Below, piece after piece: positions 56,660-64,000 of a DNA stretch of 64,000 nt (within the stretch, counting starts at the first letter, position 1; the number at the start of each line of letters is the position of its first letter). A model generated the notes under the pieces. The model did no database searches and was not told the origin of the DNA. It worked only from the letters and a program-made list of their open reading frames with translations. The stretch is taken from contig NZ_BOLK01000003.1 of the NCBI RefSeq assembly GCF_016861565.1, positions 179,233 to 243,232 of the forward strand, written 5' to 3'. Source of the stretch: Secundilactobacillus yichangensis. Lineage in GTDB: Bacteria; Bacillota; Bacilli; Lactobacillales; Lactobacillaceae. The position numbers were made by a program, and so were the translations under genes.

Positions 56660-58411
56660 TCAATTCTCTGCTTCAATTCGGTTTAAGATACGTCTCAGTG
56701 ATGGATAACGGTCACCATCTAAATGGTTCTTAACCCGGAATTGGCCAATCATTCTGTCCGAGTACTTATCCGGATCCAGTATCATCATGCTGGTATCCAG
56801 CGGTGCTTCATCCGTCACGATAGCATCCAACACGATTGGCTGCTTATCACCAGCCGCCACGTGCTGTTTGATGTTTTCGACTGCTGCATTTAAGCTGTCA
56901 TCATCGGTGACTCGCAGACCAATGGCACCCATATTTTCCGCAACTCCGGCCCAGTTCGCGTTCATAAACTTCAGTGCGTAATCACTTTGACCAGTCTTGG
57001 CCTTCTCCTGGCGAATAAACCCATAGCCGCCATTTTCAAGCACCACGTTAATAATCGGCAGCTGATACTGAACCTGAGTCAGCAGATCCTGAACCACCAT
57101 TGAAAAGCCGCCGTCACCCGAAACGGTGATCACTTGACGATCCGGATAACTTAACTTAGCGGCAATTCCAGCTGATAGCGCGTAACCCATGGCACCAAAC
57201 CAAGAGGACATGGTCATTTGCTGGCCATCACCAAACGGCAGCATCCGCGTTGACCACACGGTATTATTGCCAATATCCAGTCCATAAATGGTATCGTCGG
57301 TCACTAACTCAGCTACTTTTCGTAAGACGGCTTCTGGTGTCAATAAACCATCCGGTCGCGCTGCTACCCGTTCGTTCAAGTAACCCTGCCAATTCTTGCG
57401 AGCAGTATGACAGGCTTTCAAAAAGTTGCTTTCTGGTGCGTTATCATTTTCTGCTTTAATCACCCGTGCTAAGTAGCTTTTGGCGTCCGCCTGCACCATC
57501 TGTGTTGCTGGGAACTGCTCGCCTAGAGCCTGAGCACGCTGATTGACTTGAATCGTTTTAATGTTGCCTGGCATAAACCGCATGAACGGATAACTGGTGC
57601 CGACCATGACGACCAAATCCGCCATGTGCATCGCTTCAAAGGCCGGCTGCGTACCAATCGTCCCCTGGGGGCCTAAATTATTTTCAAAATCACTGGGCAC
57701 ATAGCCTACTGCTGGTGCCGTGGTGATCACTGGTAAACCGAACTTCTTAGAGAACGCCACCGCTTCTGACTGTGCATGACGAATCCCCGTACCAACCAGC
57801 ATCACCGGCCGCTTAGCCTGTTTGATCAGCGAAATGGTTTCAGCAACCTGCTCGTCTGTGCCAGTTAAAACTTGCTTCGGCAGTCTGTGAACTGGCAGTG
57901 CCTGATAATCAATTTCAACGTTGGCCAAATCGTCCGGAATAATCACTACCGATGGTGATTGCGTTTCGTAGGCTGCTTGAATTGCTGCCCGAATCGTCCC
58001 TGGAACCTGCTTGGCGTCACTGACCTGGCGGTGAAAGGTATCCAGCCCGGCAAACAGTTCATCTTCATCCATATCTTGCAGATAGTGAGTATTCATCATG
58101 CCGGTAGCAACGTTACTGATGATCACGAGCATTGGCGTGTGATCCATTTTCGCATCACACAGGCCATAGATCAGATGAACGGCACCCGGCCCCACGGCAG
58201 CCAAAGCAACCCCGATTTTACCGGTGAGCTTCGACTCAGCTGCAGCTGCCAGCGCGCCAACTTCTTCGTGGCGAACCTGAATGTAGCGAACCAGATCCTG
58301 TTCGGCCGCGAAACCGTCGATCAGCGAATCTGCGGGAATACCATAAACGTGATCCACTTGCCAATTAGCTAATTCCTTTACCAGAGCTTGAGATGCCTTC
58401 ATCTGTGCCAT
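56660..58411 (-). CDS. pox: Pyruvate oxidase
   Basis: 583-residue TPP/FAD enzyme converting pyruvate, phosphate and oxygen to acetyl phosphate, CO2 and hydrogen peroxide. The TPP-activating glutamate is in RHEEVGA (residues 48-54) and the TPP-Mg motif runs from SGDGGF to the LENGGYGFI asparagine (near 440-470). An FAD-binding middle domain lies between. Length and motifs match POX of L. plantarum. TAGGAGG precedes the ATG. Its likely role is aerobic ATP gain and redox balance, alongside the NADH dehydrogenase at the other end of the window. Confidence 0.94.
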   Translation of the reverse strand: MAQMKASQALVKELANWQVDHVYGIPADSLIDGFAAEQDLVRYIQVRHEEVGALAAAAESKLTGKIGVALAAVGPGAVHLIYGLCDAKMDHTPMLVIISNVATGMMNTHYLQDMDEDELFAGLDTFHRQVSDAKQVPGTIRAAIQAAYETQSPSVVIIPDDLANVEIDYQALPVHRLPKQVLTGTDEQVAETISLIKQAKRPVMLVGTGIRHAQSEAVAFSKKFGLPVITTAPAVGYVPSDFENNLGPQGTIGTQPAFEAMHMADLVVMVGTSYPFMRFMPGNIKTIQVNQRAQALGEQFPATQMVQADAKSYLARVIKAENDNAPESNFLKACHTARKNWQGYLNERVAARPDGLLTPEAVLRKVAELVTDDTIYGLDIGNNTVWSTRMLPFGDGQQMTMSSWFGAMGYALSAGIAAKLSYPDRQVITVSGDGGFSMVVQDLLTQVQYQLPIINVVLENGGYGFIRQEKAKTGQSDYALKFMNANWAGVAENMGAIGLRVTDDDSLNAAVENIKQHVAAGDKQPIVLDAIVTDEAPLDTSMMILDPDKYSDRMIGQFRVKNHLDGDRYPSLRRILNRIEAEN

Positions 58412-58497
58412 AGCAATGCCTCCTACATATAAGTTACCCTTATTTTACCATGTTCGTTAGGCAAAATATTTTCTGACTGGTATTTGTCCTTTTAAAC

Positions 58498-59589
58498 TTA
58501 GTAACCAGTAGAAATTAAGGCTTGCAGGTCATTGAAAGCGTAGCTGACTTTTTGATTAGCGTCGCCTAGTCCACCCTGTATAACTGAGCGGCGATCTTGG
58601 ATTTGAAACCGCCAGACTTGATTCATAGCCAGCTGGTATAAGCGCGGATGCCTGGTAACGGCAAAAATTCGGGCAGCGATGGCATAGTTGGCGGCTGACT
58701 CTCCCCAGTTACTTACAGTACCGTTAATCTGATACCGGTTATATAACGTACTGCTAGTGACTTTATGACTTAACCACTGTAACGATGCAGCACGCAGATG
58801 CTTTACTTCCGCTAGGTGCAGGAGGGTTAATAGCACTTCCGAGGTATTCAGCGGTTGTCGCGAATATTGCTTATGTGACCAGTTATAATTGGCAGCATAC
58901 AGTGGCAGCTTAGAGCCAAGGTACCCCCTTTGAACCAGTCGTAGCTGACGAGCATAGTTTTGCTTCGTTTCGAATGCTCTTAGCGTAAGCAAATCGTAAT
59001 AAGCAAGCGAAGTCAGCGAACTGACTTGGTGAGAATGAACGTCATAGAAATCCCGCAGCTGTCCAGTTTGTCCCACTTTCTGTTTGAGGCGAGCAAATCG
59101 CTGAACCGCCTTTTCCTGATATCGACGATCATGATTTAAAGCGGCGTATAAACTCAGACTGCGGATCACCCGCAAATCATCTAAAGTGGCGTTTACCCTA
59201 GAACGCTTTTTAGTACCGAGCTGCAACTGATACATCAGTAAACCATCTGTACCGAAAGCTTTGGCCGTTTGGCGATAAGTCTCCCGGAACTGAGCCTTTT
59301 TACCAGACTGAGCAAGGTAAATCAGCCACAGCCCTGCTGACTCAGAAAGAACTACGCCGTTATCCCCACCAGTTTGATTTTGGCTGAGAACACCCGCTGG
59401 TTTAATCAGATTCGTCGAAACAAATTTTCTTAGCTGGTCGACCCGTTCCTGCTGATGACCATATTTTGTTGGCGGTATAAATGTATCCGTAGGCTGGTTA
59501 GTTGTCGGCCCGTTTCCCTGTTTAGGCGTGCACCCGGCAATCATTGCAATCAAGAATAGGCCGCATAGCAGCAGCTGAATTCGTTTCAT
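58498..59589 (-). CDS. Glycosyl hydrolase family 8-like lipoprotein
   Basis: 363 residues. Signal peptide and lipobox MIAGC (Cys20) indicate a surface-anchored lipoprotein. The fold region VVLSESAGLWLIYLAQSGKK with a candidate catalytic glutamate and LDDLRVIRSL with a candidate aspartate resemble GH8 (alpha/alpha six-barrel) enzymes. It may cut beta-1,4-glucan-type polymers or an own exopolysaccharide. The start is ATG at 59589 behind AGGAG. Single gene. Confidence 0.75.
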   Translation of the reverse strand: MKRIQLLLCGLFLIAMIAGCTPKQGNGPTTNQPTDTFIPPTKYGHQQERVDQLRKFVSTNLIKPAGVLSQNQTGGDNGVVLSESAGLWLIYLAQSGKKAQFRETYRQTAKAFGTDGLLMYQLQLGTKKRSRVNATLDDLRVIRSLSLYAALNHDRRYQEKAVQRFARLKQKVGQTGQLRDFYDVHSHQVSSLTSLAYYDLLTLRAFETKQNYARQLRLVQRGYLGSKLPLYAANYNWSHKQYSRQPLNTSEVLLTLLHLAEVKHLRAASLQWLSHKVTSSTLYNRYQINGTVSNWGESAANYAIAARIFAVTRHPRLYQLAMNQVWRFQIQDRRSVIQGGLGDANQKVSYAFNDLQALISTGY

Positions 59590-59604
59590 AGTTGATTTCT
59601 CCTG

Positions 59605-59633
59605 TTTATCTATCACGGTATTTCGGTTATACT
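59605..59633 (+). promoter_or_regulatory. Promoter of the 104-residue hypothetical gene
   Basis: TTTATC (59605-59610), 17 bases, TATACT (59628-59633), about 40 bases before the TTG start. Confidence 0.6.
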
Positions 59634-59673
59634 GTTAGGAAAGAACATTCGTTCGGAAAGTGATGTGAAGTAA

Positions 59674-59988
59674 TTGAATCCCACGGAGTTACAAGCGTAT
59701 CTAGCAGCTAATAGTCAGGTTGAGTCCCTTTTTATGGAAAAGGCGCTACCCTATCTGAACGATGAAAACTTAAAACGGGCCCCCGCTAGGCGGTATAATA
59801 GTGCCATTATTCAACGTCAAGCTGACAAACTGTATGACGAATTTATCGAACAAGTTCACGGTAAAATTAGCCAACAGATCCGCGGTGAGCAGGATCAGAC
59901 TGCTTGGAAGAAACTGATTGAGCAAAATAATTTACTGGAAGAACTAGAAGACTCTATGGCCGACCTCAATTTTGGTGCAGAGGAATAG
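59674..59988 (+). CDS. Small hypothetical protein
   Basis: 104 residues, soluble and largely helical with an acidic C-terminus (LEELEDSMADLNFGAEE). The start is TTG with a weak GTGAAG upstream; an internal ATG at codon 21 is the alternative. Promoter and terminator bracket it on the plus strand. No family recognised. Confidence 0.65.
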   Translation: MNPTELQAYLAANSQVESLFMEKALPYLNDENLKRAPARRYNSAIIQRQADKLYDEFIEQVHGKISQQIRGEQDQTAWKKLIEQNNLLEELEDSMADLNFGAEE

Positions 59989-60069
59989 ACCAAATCACTA
60001 TTAATAGATTACCTTAAACAAACGGATTTAACGAGTCATAACTACCCGTGAATTTAAATCGATACAAAT

Positions 60070-60118
60070 AGCCACCAGTGTATTAGTGAACGACTAATAT
60101 ACTGGTGGCTTATTTTTT
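60070..60118. terminator. Terminator between the small hypothetical gene and pepN
   Basis: Stem AGCCACCAGT-TATTAGT/ACTAATA-ACTGGTGGCT, about 17 bp, with a 4-5 base loop; TTATTTTTT follows on the plus strand. It probably also stops pepN. Confidence 0.88.
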
Positions 60119-60120
60119 AA

Positions 60121-62655
60121 TTATTCAACTTCATCAGCAACCGCTTGATTCACGGCCTCTTTTTCAGCTTCAATCAGCGCTACCCGGCTTTCAATCACTT
60201 TAATGTCCATTGTGATTTCACGCGTCAGGCCTGGCGTATTAATTTTCGGTTCAAAGAAAGCTTTGAATTCTGACAACCGGTCAGCAGTCTTGAAGACACC
60301 GGTAATGACCGTAATGTACGTGGCAAACTCCATGTCGCCGCCAACCGTATCTTCCAGCCACTGCCAATCGTTGCGGATCCAATCCCAAGCAGCCTGCTCA
60401 CCGTGAGCATTCGCTAGGACGCCACGGAACCAGCCACGCAGATCTTGCGGTTTAATCACATCGGCATTCTCAAACTGAGCAATCAGTTTGCCGATCAATG
60501 CAGCGTCTGGCGTGCTGGTCAAAGCAGCTCGGATACTGCTCTTGTAACTGGCGTCAGCAGTCTGACGGTAATCAGCTAGCAGCTGATCAAACAGTTTCTC
60601 ACTACCGTAGTGTTTGACCTCGTTGGTCAGTACCAAACCACGGATATCAGCTGATAGGGTTGATAACTTGGTTTGATTAGCCATGAAGATCTGGTGAGCT
60701 GCCACAATGGCATCACTATTCTGAGCGTATAACGCCGCGTTCAAAATCGTTGGCCGTGCCAGCTGATCATCATTAGATTCACCCGCTACCGGCTGCCAGC
60801 CAAGCCGTTTAACCTGGGCTGAACTCAGCCGGTCAAACAACTGCTGCAGCTGCTTTTCAGCGATTGAATCTGGCAAAACAAACTTCTTTAAGTTATTTGC
60901 CAAACTGTATAACGCGGTGATGACAACTGCTGCTTTACTGTCAGCAAACCGTTTCAGTAACGGCACCACGCTGGCATATGAAATCTGTTGCCCTTCAGCT
61001 AATAAGCGCAAATCCTGCATCAGCTGCAGCTGGGTAATGGCATCGAATTGATCCAAATGCGCCAAAATATCGTTCAGCAAAGTATCATCATAGTGGACGA
61101 TAAAGTGTGAGTTGTTGCCAACGTTCACACGGAACGGTTCATTAAGGCGTTTGCGGACATCGTCATATTGACCCAATGATAATTTATCATCCTTAAAAAT
61201 CACTGGTGCCTGCGGATCGTTGCTGTTCAGCGGGATCTGCCAGCGACGGCCGGCGTTTTTGCCCTCACCAATAAAGAATTGGTGCTGTTTCAAGGTCAGT
61301 TCACCATCGATCACCTGGGCGTCAACAACTGGATAACCAGGCTGCTCCAGCCAGGAATTCATGATGGCACCAACATCCAAATCAGACGCTTCACCCAGTG
61401 CTGACCATAAATCAGCACCAGTGGCGTTACCGTACTGGTGCGCTTCAAAGTACTTTCTTAAGCCTTTACGCAAAGCATCGTCGCCAATCAATGAACGAAC
61501 CATCACTAGCATCCGAGCCCCCTTAGCGTAAACGATGGCGCTATCAAACAGCGCGTCGATTTCCGCTGGATCTTCCACTGACACGTGAACGGACTGGACA
61601 CCATCAGTAGCATCCCGGTTCAGTGCCATCGGCGCTTCACTCGTCTGGAAGGTTTCCCAGATGTGCCAGTCAGGTTCAATGGCATCAACCGCCACGTATT
61701 CCATCATGTTAGCAAAGCTTTCGTTGAGCCACAGATCATCCCACCATTTCATCGTCACTAGGTCACCAAACCACTGGTGAGCCAGTTCGTGAGCAATAAC
61801 CGTCGCAACTAACTGTTTCATTTCCAACGAGGTATTGTCAGGATCTAACAGTAAGTATGCTTCCCGATAAGTGACCAGGCCCCAGTTTTCCATGGCTCCG
61901 GCTGAGAAGTCTGGTAAAGCCAGCTGCCATGAATGCGGCAACGGATACGAGGTCTGATAAAAGTCTTCGTAAAATTCAATGGAACGCTTAGCAATATCCA
62001 GAGCAAAGTCCAGTTTGCTAGCCTTGTGTGCCTTGGTACCAAACACGCCAACGGTAACACCGCTCTTGGTCTTAGTCTGCTTAGACTGCAGTTCACCAAA
62101 GGCAAAAGCAATCAGATACGTGGACATCTTCATCGTGGTATCGAAGTAGTGGACACCATTTTCCGTCCGAACTTCGGGCATGTTGCTGATAATCGTTTCG
62201 CCCGGATGTTCATCAAATTTAATGGCTAAATCAAAAGTCGCTTTCGCTTCGGGTTCGTCGATGCTAGGAAACGCTTGACGCGCAAAGGTCGTCTCAAATT
62301 GAGTCCCAATGATCTGCTTCTTTTCGCCATTTACTTCGTAGTATGAGGGGTAAATTCCCATCATGGAATCGGTCAACGGTGCAATATAAGTAACAGTCAG
62401 TGTAGTCTCACCAGCTTGCTTCAAGTTAATGCGAATGGCTTCAGATGGCTGATCAAGTTGAAAATCAACTGTCTGACCATCCGCCTCAACAGCGGTCACC
62501 TTTAAATACTTCTGGTGCAAAGAAATAGCGGTTTGCGAGGCGTTCCCCGTAATTGTGGTTTTTCCGGAAATCAGCTTCGTTTCCCGGTTAATGTCGAGAT
62601 ATAAGTCATAATGACTGGGTTGAAAGGTCTCATAAAAATGGTTTGTTTCTGTCAT
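60121..62655 (-). CDS. pepN: Aminopeptidase N
   Basis: 844-residue zinc metallopeptidase (M1) that removes N-terminal residues from peptides, a main cytoplasmic peptidase of lactobacilli. GAMEN lies at residues 253-257, HELAH at 289-293 with the third zinc ligand E312 (NESFAN), and an ERAP1-like C-terminal domain follows. GGAGG precedes the ATG. It fits with the peptide-uptake and dipeptidase genes elsewhere in the window. Confidence 0.97.
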   Translation of the reverse strand: MTETNHFYETFQPSHYDLYLDINRETKLISGKTTITGNASQTAISLHQKYLKVTAVEADGQTVDFQLDQPSEAIRINLKQAGETTLTVTYIAPLTDSMMGIYPSYYEVNGEKKQIIGTQFETTFARQAFPSIDEPEAKATFDLAIKFDEHPGETIISNMPEVRTENGVHYFDTTMKMSTYLIAFAFGELQSKQTKTKSGVTVGVFGTKAHKASKLDFALDIAKRSIEFYEDFYQTSYPLPHSWQLALPDFSAGAMENWGLVTYREAYLLLDPDNTSLEMKQLVATVIAHELAHQWFGDLVTMKWWDDLWLNESFANMMEYVAVDAIEPDWHIWETFQTSEAPMALNRDATDGVQSVHVSVEDPAEIDALFDSAIVYAKGARMLVMVRSLIGDDALRKGLRKYFEAHQYGNATGADLWSALGEASDLDVGAIMNSWLEQPGYPVVDAQVIDGELTLKQHQFFIGEGKNAGRRWQIPLNSNDPQAPVIFKDDKLSLGQYDDVRKRLNEPFRVNVGNNSHFIVHYDDTLLNDILAHLDQFDAITQLQLMQDLRLLAEGQQISYASVVPLLKRFADSKAAVVITALYSLANNLKKFVLPDSIAEKQLQQLFDRLSSAQVKRLGWQPVAGESNDDQLARPTILNAALYAQNSDAIVAAHQIFMANQTKLSTLSADIRGLVLTNEVKHYGSEKLFDQLLADYRQTADASYKSSIRAALTSTPDAALIGKLIAQFENADVIKPQDLRGWFRGVLANAHGEQAAWDWIRNDWQWLEDTVGGDMEFATYITVITGVFKTADRLSEFKAFFEPKINTPGLTREITMDIKVIESRVALIEAEKEAVNQAVADEVE

Positions 62656-62719
62656 ACATTGGCCTCCATTAATAGTTAGAATACGTCCATTATACGACTT
62701 TCGTTCACGGGCTGGTGGT

Positions 62720-63523
62720 TTAAAGTACGCTGTTTAATCCAATACCACGATGATGATTAATCAAAGTATTGACCTTCACCAAATATAGCAGTGCGATGAT
62801 CAACAGCGGCGTAAAAATAATCAAATCAGCCGCCCAGCTGCCATCCCCTTGCATCTGCGCAGTAATGGTAGGATCAAAATCAATCAGCGAATGAATCACT
62901 AACCCCACCCAAATACCGTTAGTAGAAATACGGATCGCGGAAAACGCCATCCCAATCACAAAGGCGTAGAATACCTGCTGCAACGTCGTTTGAACACTCT
63001 GCCCGTTAAATAAATGGGATAAATGAAGCAGACCAAACACCAGACTGCTGGCAGTTGCCGTCCATAGCAAAGATTGGTTTTTAGACTGGAAAATACCCAA
63101 GAAGAAGGAAAATAACAGTCCACGGCACAGCGTCTCCTCAAAGATTCCAGCCGAAAGTGCAATCAGGGCAATATTAAAAAGCTGGACCGGTGTTAAGCCC
63201 ATTGAAAAAATGACGTGAAGTTTCAATGATAAGATACTGATAAAAAAGAACAGGATTAAAGCTAGCCAAATCCTGATAGGCCGCTGATACCCGATTGACC
63301 CTGGTGATGTGATCCTAACCGTTTTGAAAAAGTAAGCCATGATTAATCCTAAGACCACAGCTAATATCAACCTTGCAGCCGCATAGCCAAACGTCACGAT
63401 GCCATGATCCGTCATAGTTATCATTTGCCGTAAAAAATAAGAAACCCCGAAAAAAATGACTAAACTCCCAGCAATGGCGCCTAATTTCCAGCGCTGATTA
63501 CCGACAGCTTTTAAATTATACAT
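62720..63523 (-). CDS. CPBP family intramembrane metalloprotease
   Basis: 267 residues, about eight membrane helices. The Abi/CAAX-type motifs FEETLCRGLLF (EExxxR), FGLLHLSHLF (FxxxH) and the HSLIDFD histidine are complete. Such proteins process prenylated or peptide substrates; in lactic acid bacteria some give bacteriocin immunity, but no bacteriocin gene is seen here. The start is ATG at 63523 behind TTGGAGG. Confidence 0.87.
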   Translation of the reverse strand: MYNLKAVGNQRWKLGAIAGSLVIFFGVSYFLRQMITMTDHGIVTFGYAAARLILAVVLGLIMAYFFKTVRITSPGSIGYQRPIRIWLALILFFFISILSLKLHVIFSMGLTPVQLFNIALIALSAGIFEETLCRGLLFSFFLGIFQSKNQSLLWTATASSLVFGLLHLSHLFNGQSVQTTLQQVFYAFVIGMAFSAIRISTNGIWVGLVIHSLIDFDPTITAQMQGDGSWAADLIIFTPLLIIALLYLVKVNTLINHHRGIGLNSVL

Positions 63524-63600
63524 AAACTGCCTCCAAGTAAATGAATTAACACTACGATACCACATGGCAGCTGATCGCCAAAGACTTGAGCGCTCCTTAA

Positions 63601-63723
63601 CATTTGATCATCGGCGAAATCGTCAACGTTGGCCGTGGTTGGTTTACCACCGCATCCGTAAAGGAATCGGATAGTTTCAAGCAGATGCTGCTAGTTGCTT
63701 TGCGTCATTTTAACGAACTGTAA
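63601..63723 (+). pseudogene. C-terminal remnant, flavin-reductase-like
   Basis: A 40-codon tail without a start or upstream part, beginning HLIIGEIVNVGRGWF and ending at TAA 63721-63723. The HxLxIGEVV-like segment recalls flavin reductase-domain proteins. It is cut off on the left by a stop and lies next to an insertion element, so it is probably a decayed fragment. Confidence 0.35.
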
Positions 63724-63753
63724 AAAAGCTCAAGCGGCTCGACTCCTGTCAAG

Positions 63754-64000
63754 TGGACAGTCAAATAATTAAAAGTTTATGCGCAATTTTGAATGGCATG
63801 ATTTCGGTATTTTTCCGGGGTCATGCCATTTAGTGTTTGTTGCAGACGTTCCTTGTTGTACCAATAAATATACTGGTTAATTAAGGTAATTAGTTCAGTC
63901 TTGGAGCTTGCCTTGTGGTATGCGAAAAACTCATCCTTCATATGGCTCCAAAATGACTCCATAGGACTATTATCACCAGGTGTACCGGCACGTGACATGC
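63754..64000 (-). mobile_element. IS3-family insertion sequence (3' end, runs off window)
   Basis: The window edge cuts an insertion element. It comprises the end of the transposase gene plus about 20 bases of presumed right end starting at TGGACAG (63754). The exact boundary and target duplication cannot be set because the left end is outside. Confidence 0.75.
63777..64000 (-). CDS. IS3-family transposase, OrfB C-terminus (partial)
   Basis: At least 73 C-terminal residues of a DDE transposase. The segment GDNSPMESFWSHMKDEF holds the catalytic glutamate, and YIYWYNKERLQQTLNGMTPE is the standard IS3/IS150 C-terminal signature. The 5' part lies beyond base 64000. Confidence 0.92.
   Translation of the reverse strand, partial: MSRAGTPGDNSPMESFWSHMKDEFFAYHKASSKTELITLINQYIYWYNKERLQQTLNGMTPEKYRNHAIQNCA

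Noticed and set aside
1..64000. CRISPR array, prophage, restriction-modification or toxin-antitoxin system
   Set aside because: No regularly spaced repeats, phage structural genes, methyltransferases or toxin-antitoxin pairs were seen; the only mobile sequence is the IS3-family end.

Overview
This 64 kb window comes from the chromosome of a low-GC Gram-positive lactic acid bacterium, most likely a member of Lactobacillaceae. The evidence is the S10-spc-alpha ribosomal cluster running into ecfA1, the four-cysteine S14 variant, a CtsR-ClpC pair, T-box, lysine-riboswitch and PyrR leaders, pyruvate oxidase, PepN, a class 1A dihydroorotate dehydrogenase and a split ThrE exporter. Species cannot be fixed by eye; a heterofermentative brevis/collinoides-type lactobacillus is a guess.

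Bases 1-28.4 kb hold the core translation and transcription block, nearly all on the minus strand. Transcription runs right to left: rpoB-rpoC, then rpsL-rpsG-fusA, then rpsJ through rplQ (28 genes including secY, adk, infA and rpoA), and finally the start of ecfA1. Two plus-strand genes interrupt it: a prepilin peptidase between rpoC and rpsL, and a type II NADH dehydrogenase with its own promoter and a cre site between rplQ and ecfA1. Several leaders and trailers are structured: an intrinsic terminator inside the rpoB leader, one just before fusA, and a large branched hairpin after rplQ.

Bases 28.6-40 kb hold a TetR regulator, clpC and ctsR with a CtsR operator on its promoter, an M20 dipeptidase, an eight-tRNA operon without rRNA genes, serS behind a serine T-box, a deoxynucleoside kinase, and lysP behind a lysine riboswitch. 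Bases 40-50.5 kb hold an esterase, a T-box-controlled peptide-binding lipoprotein with an M20 amidohydrolase (a 34-codon histidine-rich reading frame lies between the T-box and the lipoprotein gene), a PAP2 phosphatase, a TSUP/DUF1634 pair, the ThrE pair and a CDF transporter/DtxR regulator pair. Bases 50.5-64 kb hold a PyrR-attenuated NCS1 permease next to pyrD, a DUF1003 protein, an RluA-type synthase, pyruvate oxidase, a GH8-like lipoprotein, pepN, a CPBP protease and the end of an IS3-family element.

The points most worth a second look are: the T-box plus histidine-rich leader frame before the peptide-binding protein; a family of about 100 bp palindromic intergenic elements with related arms but different cores; the attenuator-like rpoB and fusA leaders; an orphan promoter-terminator unit near 51 kb; and a tRNA-Thr with an A34 anticodon. 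All calls come from reading the sequence; no database search was run.
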